DNA of 64,000 nucleotides from Streptomyces sp. Root431 (lineage in GTDB: Bacteria > Actinomycetota > Actinomycetes > Streptomycetales > Streptomycetaceae). The stretch is taken from the NCBI RefSeq assembly GCF_001426585.1, contig NZ_LMEI01000013.1, forward strand, positions 186,227 to 250,226, written 5' to 3'. Positions 1 to 7,959 of the stretch are shown here, piece after piece. Both the position numbers and the translations under genes were made by a program. Positions within the stretch are counted from its first letter, which is position 1, and every line of letters begins with the position of its first letter. The notes below the pieces were generated by a model. It saw only the letters and a list, made by a program, of their open reading frames with translations. It ran no database searches and was not told where the DNA came from.

Positions 1-206
1 TCTTCGAGGGCCCAGTCGGCACCGGACAGGGCGGCCGAGCCGCGCGCCCCGCGCAGCGCCGCCTCGGAGGAGATCTCGTTGCTGCGGCGGCGCATCACGC
101 GGTGGCCGTAGACCCGGTCGACGGCCTTGCGTACGGAGTCCACCGCGTCGGCGACGCCCGGCAGGGAGCCGAGGGCGGCCAAGGGGTCAGAGGCGTGCGT
201 ACTCAT
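1..206 (-). CDS. N-terminal part of an unassigned protein (runs off the window)
   Basis: Only the first 68 or so codons are present; the gene continues leftward past base 1. It starts at an ATG at 204-206 and reads without a stop, with Streptomyces-like codon use. The visible part is a mostly helical, Arg-rich region (start MSTHASDPLAALGSLPGVAD, then an RRRSNEISSEAALRGAR stretch). That stretch recalls the N-terminal helix of Fic-like or so-called oxidoreductase proteins of Streptomyces, but too little is visible to assign a family. It is divergent from the CooC-like ATPase gene at 309, with about 100 bp between the starts. Confidence 0.7.
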   Translation of the reverse strand, partial: MSTHASDPLAALGSLPGVADAVDSVRKAVDRVYGHRVMRRRSNEISSEAALRGARGSAALSGADWALE

Positions 207-294
207 AAGTAGGGAGGCTACGCGCCCCGGCGGCCCGCCCCACGATGGAGTGGTCTTCTTCACGCACCTTGACCACACCATGCATTCATGCCGC

Positions 295-300
295 TACGCT
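295..300 (+). promoter_or_regulatory. Possible -10 box (TACGCT) for a leaderless transcript
   Basis: TACGCT ends 8 nt before the ATG at 309, the spacing expected if transcription starts at or near the A of the start codon. No Shine-Dalgarno sequence precedes that ATG. A TTGACC at 269-274 is the only -35-like hexamer, but its 20-nt spacing is too long to be convincing. Confidence 0.35.
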
Positions 301-308
301 AGGTGAAC

Positions 309-1295
309 ATGAAGATCGCTTTCGTGGGGAAGGGCGGCAGCGGCAAGACCACGCTGTCCTCGCTCTTCATCCGCCACCTCGCCGCCAACGAGTCCTCGGT
401 CGTCGCCGTCGACGCCGACATCAATCAGCACCTGGGCGCCGCGCTCGGGCTGCCAGAGTCCGAGGCCGCCGCGATGCCCGCGATGGGTGCGCACCTGCCG
501 CTCATCAAGGAGTACCTGCGGGGCTCCAACCCGCGGATCGTCTCCGCCGACACGATGATCAAGACGACGCCGCCTGGGGAGGGTTCGCGTCTCCTGCGGG
601 TCCGCGAGGACAACCCGGTCTACGAGGCCTGCGCGCGCACGGTCGGGCTCGACGACGGCGACATCCGGCTGATGGCGACCGGTCCCTTCACGGAGTCGGA
701 CCTCGGGGTGTCCTGCTACCACTCGAAGGTCGGCGCGGTGGAGCTCTGCCTCAACCACCTGGTCGACGGGCCCGACGAGTACGTGGTCGTCGATATGACG
801 GCGGGTTCGGACTCCTTCGCCTCCGGCCTGTTCACCCGCTTCGACATGACGTTCCTGATCGCCGAGCCGACCCGCAAGGGCGTCTCGGTCTACCGCCAGT
901 ACAAGGAGTACGCGCGGGACTTCGGCGTCGCGCTCAAGGTCGTCGGGAACAAGGTGCAGGGCGAGGACGACCTCGACTTCCTGCGCGCGGAGATCGGCGA
1001 CGACCTGTTGGTGACAGTGGGCCACTCCGACTGGGTCCGCGCGATGGAGAAGGGCCGCCCGCCCCGCTTCGAACTCCTGGAGGCGGAGAACCGCATGTCG
1101 CTCCAGGCCCTCCAGGACGCCGCCGACGACTCGTACGCCCACCGCGACTGGGAGCGCTACACGCGCCAGATGGTCCACTTCCACCTCCGCAACGCGGAGA
1201 GCTGGGGCAACGCCAAGACCGGGGCCGACCTGGCGGCACAGGTCGACCCCGACTTCGTCCTCGGCGAACCCCTGGCCGTGTCGCGGCTCGGCTGA
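309..1295 (+). CDS. CooC/MinD-like P-loop ATPase
   Basis: 328-aa SIMIBI-class ATPase. The deviant Walker A is at residues 5-14 (FVGKGGSGKTT), followed by switch-type VVAVDADINQHLG and a later VVVDMTAG Walker B-like strand. CooC-type proteins couple ATP hydrolysis to metal insertion or to partner positioning; the substrate here cannot be told. ATG 309 is preferred over the upstream GTG 303 because a TACGCT -10 box sits just ahead and there is no ribosome binding site. The last ~20 codons are repeated, diverged and in another frame, directly after the stop (1328-1402). It stands alone, convergent with the lipoprotein gene at 1380-2696. Confidence 0.85.
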   Translation: MKIAFVGKGGSGKTTLSSLFIRHLAANESSVVAVDADINQHLGAALGLPESEAAAMPAMGAHLPLIKEYLRGSNPRIVSADTMIKTTPPGEGSRLLRVREDNPVYEACARTVGLDDGDIRLMATGPFTESDLGVSCYHSKVGAVELCLNHLVDGPDEYVVVDMTAGSDSFASGLFTRFDMTFLIAEPTRKGVSVYRQYKEYARDFGVALKVVGNKVQGEDDLDFLRAEIGDDLLVTVGHSDWVRAMEKGRPPRFELLEAENRMSLQALQDAADDSYAHRDWERYTRQMVHFHLRNAESWGNAKTGADLAAQVDPDFVLGEPLAVSRLG

Positions 1296-1327
1296 CGGCG
1301 CCCGAAGGCGCAAGGACAAAGGGGCCC

Positions 1328-1402
1328 GGGGCCGACCTGGCTGCGCAGGTCGACCCCGGTTTCGTGTTGGCCGAAGGGCTCAGTGCCGTTCAGCCTGCTT
1401 GA
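1328..1402 (+). pseudogene. Duplicated 3' end of the CooC-like ATPase gene
   Basis: Bases 1328-1387 repeat bases 1221-1280 with about 75-80% identity. Both begin with the same 17-bp ggggccgacctggc-type stretch. The first copy encodes GADLAAQVDPDFVLGEPLAV at the C-terminus of the ATPase; the second encodes GADLAAQVDPGFVLAEGLSA and ends in a stop at 1400-1402. The offset is 107 bp, so the second copy is out of frame with the gene. It could be the tail of a lost tandem paralogue or a local duplication. It overlaps the end of the convergent lipoprotein gene. Confidence 0.6.
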
Positions 1403-2696
1403 CGCCGGTCGCCGGGGCGCCCGCGGGGGCGGCGGGCCGGGCGGCGAGGAAGGACTGCCAGCCGCCCTGCGGGGCCTCGCCGACCTTCAGGGTGCGCATC
1501 TTGGCGATGACGTCCGGGTCCTGGGCGTCGAGCCAGTCGGCGAGCTGGCGGAAGGACACGCACTTGACGTCCTTCTGTACGCAGACCGTCGCGATGGTCT
1601 CCTCGACGGCGCGCATGTACGTGCCGCCGTTCCAGGACTCGAAGTGGTTACCGATGATGAGCGGCGCGCGGTTGCCCCGGTAGGAGCGCTCGAAGGCTTG
1701 CACCAGGCCGTCCCGCATCTGGTCGCCCCAGTACTCGCGCTGCGAGGGGTCGCCCTGGGTCGTGCCGGGAGACTGGTTGACGAGGAAGTTGTAGTCCATG
1801 GACAGCGTCTGGAAGGCGCGGCCCGGGACCGGCACGAGCTGCATCGACAGGTCCCACAGGCCCAGGTCCCGCTTGGGCCAGATCTGGTCGTTGACGCCGC
1901 TCGTGTCGTAACGGAAGCCCATCTCCGCCGCTGCCCGGACGAAGTTCTTCCGGCCTTCGAGGCAGGGGGTGCGGGCGCCGACGAGCTCCTTGTCGTAGTC
2001 GAAGGGCAGCGGCTGCTCCGCCTGCAGACCGGCGTTCGTCTTCCAGTTCTTGACGAAGGACTTGGCCTGGTTGATCTCGCTCTTCCACTCCTCGGGCGAC
2101 CAGTTGCCGACGCCCGACTCCGTACCGCAGAAGTGCCCGTTGAAGTGGGTGCCGATCTCGTTGCCCTCCTGCCACGCCGCTCGCAGTTCGCGGACGGTGG
2201 CGCGGATGCCCTCGACGTCGTTGAAGCCGATGTCGGAGCGGCCCGCGCTGTGCTGCGGCGGGTCGTAGAGCTTCCGCTTCTCCTCGGGCAGCAGGTACAC
2301 GCCGCTGAGGAAGTACGTCATGGTCGCGTCGTACTTCCTGCCGACCGAGCGGAAGTGCGAGAACAGCTTCTGGCTGTCCTCGCCGGCGCCGTCCCACGAG
2401 AAGACCACGAACTGCGGCGGGGTCTCCCCCGGCTTGAGCCGCTGCCAGACCGGCTGGTGGGGCTGGGCGCCGGTGAAGGCCGTGGAGCCGTCGCCGATCA
2501 GGCGCACCGCGTTCGGCGGAGCCGCGGCCGGGCCCTTCTTGGCACCCCCGCCGCCCGGCGTGCCCTTCGTGGCGGCCCCGTCGGAGCCCGAGCAGCCGGC
2601 GAGGCCGGTGATCAGGGCGACGGCGAGGGCTCCGGCGGCGAGCACCCTCTTGTGGACTGCCTTGTGGAATGCGGTCCTTCTCCCGGCGGCTGGCAT
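1380..2696 (-). CDS. Lipoprotein with polysaccharide-deacetylase-like domain
   Basis: 438 aa. A typical lipoprotein signal sits at the N-terminus: a positively charged start, a hydrophobic stretch AAGALAVALITG, then the lipobox LAGC with Cys near residue 35, so it should be anchored outside the cell membrane. A Gly/Pro/Ala-rich linker follows. The remainder resembles secreted NodB-type deacetylases: QFVVFSWDGAGE near the start of the fold, TMTYFLSGVYLL, an EIGTHFNGHFCG histidine segment, and a C-terminal IIGNHFESWNGG. The first motif carries SWDGAGE instead of the canonical T/SFDDG, so catalytic activity is uncertain. ATG 2696 is preceded by a GGAGAGG ribosome site. Substrate is unknown; cell-wall or capsule glycan is the family expectation. 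Confidence 0.8.
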   Translation of the reverse strand: MPAAGRRTAFHKAVHKRVLAAGALAVALITGLAGCSGSDGAATKGTPGGGGAKKGPAAAPPNAVRLIGDGSTAFTGAQPHQPVWQRLKPGETPPQFVVFSWDGAGEDSQKLFSHFRSVGRKYDATMTYFLSGVYLLPEEKRKLYDPPQHSAGRSDIGFNDVEGIRATVRELRAAWQEGNEIGTHFNGHFCGTESGVGNWSPEEWKSEINQAKSFVKNWKTNAGLQAEQPLPFDYDKELVGARTPCLEGRKNFVRAAAEMGFRYDTSGVNDQIWPKRDLGLWDLSMQLVPVPGRAFQTLSMDYNFLVNQSPGTTQGDPSQREYWGDQMRDGLVQAFERSYRGNRAPLIIGNHFESWNGGTYMRAVEETIATVCVQKDVKCVSFRQLADWLDAQDPDVIAKMRTLKVGEAPQGGWQSFLAARPAAPAGAPATGVKQAERH

Positions 2697-3005
2697 CCGC
2701 CCACCTCTCCTCAGAGCACGTTCGTACGAGCGGCGTCAACGTCGCACCACACCCGCCGGAGAGATGAAACGACAAGCGGGATTCCGCTCACCCTTCACCG
2801 GAACCGGTGAATCATTGCCCTGTTTGCCCCGAAAATAATGCCGGAGACTTTACTCTCCATTACGATCCATTTACCGAGCGTTGATCCTCCCCATCCCGGG
2901 GGTCCCGCCGGAATCCCGCCGCTGCACGCCGTGACCCACGGCCGCGACCCCCACGTTCGTCCCGCACGAGCCGCGACCGCGCTGCCCCGGAGGAGACGGG
3001 AACAC

Positions 3006-5465
3006 ATGACTCTCTGCCCCCCTGCCCACAAGACCACCCGCCACGAGACCACCCGGCCCCGAGCCCAGCGGCCCCACGGCCCGCCGGGCGGCCCGCGCCG
3101 CTTCCGCGTCGCCGGCGCGGACCTGTCCGCCTCGGTCGCCGTCTTCCTGATCGCCCTGCCGCTCTCCCTCGGCATCGCCCTCGCCACCGGAGCCCCGCTC
3201 CAGGCCGGCCTGGTCGCCGCCGCCGTCGGCGGGATCGTCGCCGGCCGGTTCGGCGGCTCCCCGCTCCAGGTGAGCGGGCCCGCCGCAGGCCTCACCGTCG
3301 TGACCGCCGAGCTGATCCAGCGGTACGGCTGGCGCACCACGTGCGCCATCACCGTCCTCGCCGGACTCGCCCAACTCGGTCTGTCCGCCCTGCGCGTGGC
3401 CCGATCCGCCCTCGCCGTCTCGCCGGCGATCGTGCACGGCATGCTGGCCGGGATCGGCGTCACCATCGCCCTCGCCCAGCTGCACATCGTGCTCGGCGGC
3501 ACCCCGCAGAGCTCCACCGTGGACAACGTCCTCGGTCTGCCCGCCCAGTTGGCGCACATCCATCCGTCCGCGCTCGCCATCAGCGCCCTCACCGTGACCG
3601 TGCTGCTGTCCTGGCCGAAGCTTCCGGGGCGGGCCGGCCGGCTCGTACGGAAGATCCCGGCCGCGCTCGTCGCGGTGGCCGGGGCGACGGCGGTGGCCGT
3701 CGTCGCCGGGCTCGCAGTGCCGCGCGTCGACCTGCCCTCCTGGAGCAGCCACGCACTGCCCGGCCTGCCCGAGGGGCCGGTCCTCGGCATCGCCGCCGGG
3801 GTGCTCACGATCACCCTGGTCACGAGCGTGCAGTCGCTGCTCTCCGCCGTCGCGGTCGACAAACTGGTCGCCGCCCGCGCGGACCGCAGCCGGAGCGTCC
3901 CGCGCTCCCACCTCGACCGCGAGCTCGCCGGACAGGGCGCGGCCAACGTGGTGTCCGGGGCGCTCGGCGGACTGCCGGTCGCCGGGGTCGCCGTTCGCAG
4001 CGTCGCCAACGTCTCGGCGGGTGCGGTGAGTCGCACCTCCACGATGCTCCACGGCCTGTGGATCGTGCTCGCGGCCCTGCTGCTCGTCCCCGTGCTCGAC
4101 CTGATCCCGCTGGCCGCGCTCGCCGCGCTGGTCATGGTGGTCGGCATCCAGATGGTCAGCATCACCCACATCCGTACGGTCACGCGGCACCGCGAGGTCG
4201 TCGTCTACGCGGTGACGCTGGCCGGTGTCGTCCTCGTCGGCATCCTGGAGGGCGTCGCCCTCGGCATCGCCGTGGCCATCGCGGTCGCGATGCACCGGCT
4301 GGCCCGCACCCGGATCAGCCGCGAGGAGCGGGACGGCAGGCAGCTGCTGCACGTACGGGGCCAGCTGACCTTCCTCGCCGTCCCCCGGCTCAGCCGGGCC
4401 CTGCACCAACTGCCCCAGGGGTCCCATGTCGTGGTCGAGCTGGACGGGTCCTTCATGGACCACGCCGCCTTCGAGACGCTGAGCGACTGGACGTCCGGGC
4501 ACCTGGCCCACGGCGGGACGGTCGAGACGACCGGTCCGTCCGGCACCCGCATCGCCGAGCCCTTCGCCGGTGCGGCCACCGACTCCACGGCGCCGAGCTG
4601 CTGCCGCCCCTGGACGCCGTGGCACAACCACCAGTGCGGGGAGCAGCCCCCGGCCGAGACCGACCCGCCCGCCGAGGAGGTCCCGACCGCCGAGGCCGAC
4701 CGGCCCACCGGGGCCCGGCGGACGTCGGGGCTGCATCTGGCCAGCGGGATCGGGAAGTTCCAGCGGAACACCGCCCCGCTCGTGCGGGACGAACTCGCCC
4801 GGCTCGCCCGCGAGGGCCAGCGCCCCTCGCAGCTCTTCCTGACCTGCGCGGACTCCCGTCTGGTCACGAGCATGATCACCTCCAGCGGCCCGGGCGACCT
4901 CTTCACCGTGCGCAACGTCGGCAATCTGGTCCCCCTCCCCGGTGAGGAGAGCGGGGACGACTCGGTCGCGGCGGCCATCGAGTACGCGGTGGACGTGCTC
5001 CGGGTCGAGTCGATCACCGTCTGCGGCCACTCCGGCTGCGGCGCGATGCAGGCCCTGCTGGGCAGCGGACCGGACGATCCGGCGACACCGCCGACCCCGC
5101 TGCGGCGCTGGCTGCGGCACGGCCGGCCGAGCCTGGAGCGGATGGCGAGCCGGCGGCACGCCTGGGCCCGGATCTCCGGCCGGCTGCCTGCCGACGCCGT
5201 CGAGCAGCTCTGCCTGACCAACGTGGTGCAGCAGCTGGAGCACCTCAGGGCGTACGAGGCAGTGGCGCGCCGGCTGGCCGAGGGCAGCCTGACGCTGCAC
5301 GGCATGTACTTCCACGTGGGCGAGGCGCAGGCGTACCTGCTCGCCGGTACGGACGAAGTGCACAGCTACGACGACGTCTTCACCCAGGTCATGCCGACGG
5401 ACCACTGGGAGCCGGAACCGGAGCGTCCGGAGGCCGCTCACCTGGAGCGCGCCCGCGCCTCCTGA
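3006..5465 (+). CDS. SulP-family anion transporter fused to beta-carbonic anhydrase
   Basis: 819-aa fusion. Residues about 40-445 are a SulP (SLC26) transporter with 10 or more hydrophobic segments, opening with a FRVAGADLSASVAVFLIALP segment. Residues about 455-560 look like a STAS domain. Residues about 590-790 are a beta-class carbonic anhydrase with CADSR (near residue 613) and HSGCGAM (near 674), which supply the Zn ligands Cys, Asp, His and Cys. SulP-CA fusions are thought to take up bicarbonate (or another anion) and interconvert it with CO2 at the membrane. ATG 3006 is chosen because AGGAG lies just upstream; the frame is open further but lacks a better start. The linker between the modules is Pro/Glu/Thr-rich. 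The gene is alone and ends in a 15-bp tandem repeat that repeats its stop codon. Confidence 0.9.
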   Translation: MTLCPPAHKTTRHETTRPRAQRPHGPPGGPRRFRVAGADLSASVAVFLIALPLSLGIALATGAPLQAGLVAAAVGGIVAGRFGGSPLQVSGPAAGLTVVTAELIQRYGWRTTCAITVLAGLAQLGLSALRVARSALAVSPAIVHGMLAGIGVTIALAQLHIVLGGTPQSSTVDNVLGLPAQLAHIHPSALAISALTVTVLLSWPKLPGRAGRLVRKIPAALVAVAGATAVAVVAGLAVPRVDLPSWSSHALPGLPEGPVLGIAAGVLTITLVTSVQSLLSAVAVDKLVAARADRSRSVPRSHLDRELAGQGAANVVSGALGGLPVAGVAVRSVANVSAGAVSRTSTMLHGLWIVLAALLLVPVLDLIPLAALAALVMVVGIQMVSITHIRTVTRHREVVVYAVTLAGVVLVGILEGVALGIAVAIAVAMHRLARTRISREERDGRQLLHVRGQLTFLAVPRLSRALHQLPQGSHVVVELDGSFMDHAAFETLSDWTSGHLAHGGTVETTGPSGTRIAEPFAGAATDSTAPSCCRPWTPWHNHQCGEQPPAETDPPAEEVPTAEADRPTGARRTSGLHLASGIGKFQRNTAPLVRDELARLAREGQRPSQLFLTCADSRLVTSMITSSGPGDLFTVRNVGNLVPLPGEESGDDSVAAAIEYAVDVLRVESITVCGHSGCGAMQALLGSGPDDPATPPTPLRRWLRHGRPSLERMASRRHAWARISGRLPADAVEQLCLTNVVQQLEHLRAYEAVARRLAEGSLTLHGMYFHVGEAQAYLLAGTDEVHSYDDVFTQVMPTDHWEPEPERPEAAHLERARAS

Positions 5466-5519
5466 AAGGACGCCTCCTGAAAGGACGCCCCTTGAAACGA
5501 CGCGTCCTGAAACGATCGG
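5460..5519 (+). repeat. 15-bp tandem repeat x4 carrying repeated in-frame stop codons
   Basis: Four 15-bp units: 5460-5474 and 5475-5489 (identical TCCTGAAAGGACGCC), 5490-5504 and 5505-5519 (diverged). A degenerate fifth lies near 5536-5552. Because 15 is a multiple of three, each unit places a TGA in the reading frame of the SulP-carbonic anhydrase gene, giving four consecutive stops. This looks like local slippage duplication around the stop codon. Confidence 0.85.
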
Positions 5520-5576
5520 CGCGATCCCGTACCCGCGCGTCCTGAACCATCGGCTCCGGCCGTCCGTGAGACTGTG

Positions 5577-5613
5577 TGGCCCCTTCTCCCACCCGCTCGG
5601 GAAGAAGGGGCCA
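5577..5613 (+). terminator. Intrinsic terminator-like hairpin after the SulP-CA gene
   Basis: TGGCCCCTTCT (5577-5587) pairs perfectly with AGAAGGGGCCA (5603-5613), 11 bp, with a 15-nt partly self-complementary loop. There is no T-run, as is usual in Streptomyces. Confidence 0.75.
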
Positions 5614-5739
5614 CCGCACGTCAATCCGCTCACAGGTCTAAACCAATTGCCCGGATGCTCTTGTCACCCGGGCATCTGACTGATGAGCTATGACGCGGGA
5701 CACATACGCACAGAGGACGCCCTGGGAAAGGGAGATGTC

Positions 5740-7698
5740 GTGAGCAACGAATCCTTGGCCAACCTGCTCAAGGAAGAGCGGCGGTTCGCGCCGCCCGCCG
5801 AGCTGGCCGCGGACGCCAATGTGACGGCGGAGGCGTACGAGCAGGCCAAGGCGGACAGGCTGGGCTTCTGGGCCGAGCAGGCCAAGCGCCTGACCTGGGC
5901 CACCGAGCCGACCGAGACGCTCGACTGGTCGAACCCGCCGTTCGCCAAGTGGTTCGCGGACGGCGAGCTGAACGTGGCGTACAACTGCGTCGACCGCCAT
6001 GTCGAAGCCGGGCACGGCGACCGGGTCGCCATCCACTTCGAGGGCGAGCCGGGCGACAGCCGCGCCATCACCTACGCCGAGCTCAAGGACGAGGTCTCGC
6101 GGGCCGCCAACGCCCTGACCGAGCTGGGCGTCGGCAAGGGCGACCGCGTCGCCGTCTACCTGCCGATGATCCCCGAGGCAGCCATCACGATGCTGGCCTG
6201 CGCCCGCGTCGGCGCCGCCCACTCGGTGGTCTTCGGCGGCTTCTCGGCCGACGCCGTGGCCTCCCGCATCCAGGACGCCGACGCCAAGCTGGTCGTGACC
6301 GCCGACGGCGGCTACCGCCGCGGCAAGCCGAGTGCGCTGAAGCCGGCCATCGACGAGGCCGTCGCCAAGTGTCCGCAGGTCGAGCACGTCCTCGTGGTCC
6401 GCCGCACGGGCCAGGACACCGCCTTCACCGAGGGCCGCGACGTCTGGTGGGACGACATCGTCGCCCGCCAGTCCGCGGAGCACACCCCGGAGGCCTTCGA
6501 CGCGGAGCACCCGCTCTTCATCCTCTACACCTCCGGGACGACGGGTAAGCCGAAGGGCATCCTGCACACCTCCGGCGGCTACCTCACCCAGGCCGCGTAC
6601 ACGCACCACGCGGTCTTCGACCTCAAGCCGGAGACCGACGTCTACTGGTGCACCGCCGACATCGGCTGGGTCACCGGGCACTCGTACATCGTCTACGGCC
6701 CGCTGGCCAACGGCGCGACGCAGGTCATGTACGAGGGCACCCCGGACACCCCGCACCAGGGCCGGTTCTGGGAGATCGTCCAGAAGTACGGCGTCACGAT
6801 CCTCTACACGGCGCCCACCGCGATCCGCACGTTCATGAAGTGGGGCGACGACATCCCCGCGAAGTTCGACCTGTCCAGCCTCCGCGTGCTGGGCTCGGTC
6901 GGCGAGCCGATCAACCCCGAGGCCTGGGTCTGGTACCGCGAGCACATCGGCGCGAACAAGACCCCGATCGTGGACACCTGGTGGCAGACCGAGACCGGCG
7001 CGATGATGATCTCGCCGCTGCCGGGCGTCACCGAGACCAAGCCGGGCTCCGCCCAGCGCCCGCTGCCCGGCATCGCCGCGACCGTCGTCGACGACGAGGC
7101 CAACGAGGTGCCGAACGGCGGTGGCGGCTACCTGGTCCTCACCGAGCCGTGGCCGTCGATGCTCCGCACGATCTGGGGCGACGACCAGCGATACATCGAC
7201 ACGTACTGGTCCCGCTTCGAGGGCAAGTACTTCGCCGGTGACGGTGCCAAGAAGGACGAGGACGGCGACATCTGGCTGCTCGGCCGGGTCGACGACGTCA
7301 TGCTCGTCTCGGGTCACAACATCTCGACCACCGAGGTCGAGTCGGCGCTCGTCTCCCACCCGGCCGTGGCCGAGGCGGCCGTCGTCGGCGCCGCCGACGA
7401 GACCACCGGACAGGCCATCGTCGCCTTCGTCATCCTGCGCGGCACGGCCAGCGCGAACGACGAGAACCTCGTCGCCGACCTGCGCAACCACGTCGGCGCG
7501 ACCCTCGGCCCGATCGCGAAGCCGAAGCGGGTCCTGCCGGTCGCGGAGCTGCCGAAGACCCGCTCGGGCAAGATCATGCGCCGTCTGCTGCGCGACGTGG
7601 CGGAGAACAGGGAGTTGGGGGACGTCACGACGCTCACCGACTCCTCGGTCATGTCGCTCATCCAGACCCAGCTGCCGGCCTCGTCCAGCGAGGACTGA
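5740..7698 (+). CDS. acsA: Acetyl-coenzyme A synthetase
   Basis: 652 aa, the usual length for bacterial Acs. It activates acetate with ATP to acetyl-AMP and then acetyl-CoA in the cytoplasm. Visible motifs: the adenylation P-loop YTSGTTGKPKG near residues 262-272; TWWQTETG near 415; and RSGKIMRRLLR at the C-terminus, whose Lys611 corresponds to the acetylation-controlled Lys609 of other Acs enzymes. GTG 5740 is chosen over ATG 5683 because GGGAG lies just upstream and the resulting length matches the family. The gene is monocistronic between two hairpins, followed by nhaA. Confidence 0.97.
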   Translation: MSNESLANLLKEERRFAPPAELAADANVTAEAYEQAKADRLGFWAEQAKRLTWATEPTETLDWSNPPFAKWFADGELNVAYNCVDRHVEAGHGDRVAIHFEGEPGDSRAITYAELKDEVSRAANALTELGVGKGDRVAVYLPMIPEAAITMLACARVGAAHSVVFGGFSADAVASRIQDADAKLVVTADGGYRRGKPSALKPAIDEAVAKCPQVEHVLVVRRTGQDTAFTEGRDVWWDDIVARQSAEHTPEAFDAEHPLFILYTSGTTGKPKGILHTSGGYLTQAAYTHHAVFDLKPETDVYWCTADIGWVTGHSYIVYGPLANGATQVMYEGTPDTPHQGRFWEIVQKYGVTILYTAPTAIRTFMKWGDDIPAKFDLSSLRVLGSVGEPINPEAWVWYREHIGANKTPIVDTWWQTETGAMMISPLPGVTETKPGSAQRPLPGIAATVVDDEANEVPNGGGGYLVLTEPWPSMLRTIWGDDQRYIDTYWSRFEGKYFAGDGAKKDEDGDIWLLGRVDDVMLVSGHNISTTEVESALVSHPAVAEAAVVGAADETTGQAIVAFVILRGTASANDENLVADLRNHVGATLGPIAKPKRVLPVAELPKTRSGKIMRRLLRDVAENRELGDVTTLTDSSVMSLIQTQLPASSSED

Positions 7699-7729
7699 GC
7701 CTCGGCAGCCGCGTAAGCCGTACGCCGCG

Positions 7730-7769
7730 AAAGCCCGCCCCGAACCACTTCCGTTCCGGGGCGGGCTTT
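7730..7769 (+). terminator. Terminator hairpin after acsA
   Basis: AAAGCCCGCCCCG (7730-7742) pairs perfectly with CGGGGCGGGCTTT (7757-7769), 13 bp, ending in TTT. Confidence 0.9.
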
Positions 7770-7799
7770 CCGCGTGTCGAATGCCGGGCTCCGGCGGGA

Positions 7800-7959
7800 C
7801 GGAAGCCGCATATATCCATAAAGTAATTCTCGCCGGACACAACCCTCGCTCGTTAGGTAAAGTAAGGACCGCGTCAGGAACGCGACAGAAAGACCTAGGT
7901 GCGCCGGGAAGTCTGGTCGGCATGTGCTTCGCCCTGCCCGCCCGACGGAGGTCTCCCAC
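7800..7959 (+). promoter_or_regulatory. Leader and probable promoter region of nhaA
   Basis: This stretch is clearly more A/T-rich than its surroundings (around 7809-7830 and 7850-7867). It contains TAAAGT (7858-7863) as a possible -10 and a 5-bp inverted repeat CGCGT-N5-ACGCG at 7870-7884. No confident -35 is visible. About 100 nt of untranslated leader would precede the GTG at 7960. Confidence 0.4.

Noticed and set aside
1383..2810. Long rightward frame opposite the deacetylase-like lipoprotein
   Set aside because: Low-complexity Arg/Gly/Leu composition and no domain. The leftward frame has a lipobox and family motifs.
2871..5633. 920-codon leftward open frame opposite the SulP-CA gene
   Set aside because: Composition is Gly/Arg/Asp-rich without any domain; it mirrors the real gene.
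7700..7959. Riboswitch ahead of nhaA
   Set aside because: Only a short 5-bp inverted repeat and A/T-rich DNA are present, with no known riboswitch core.
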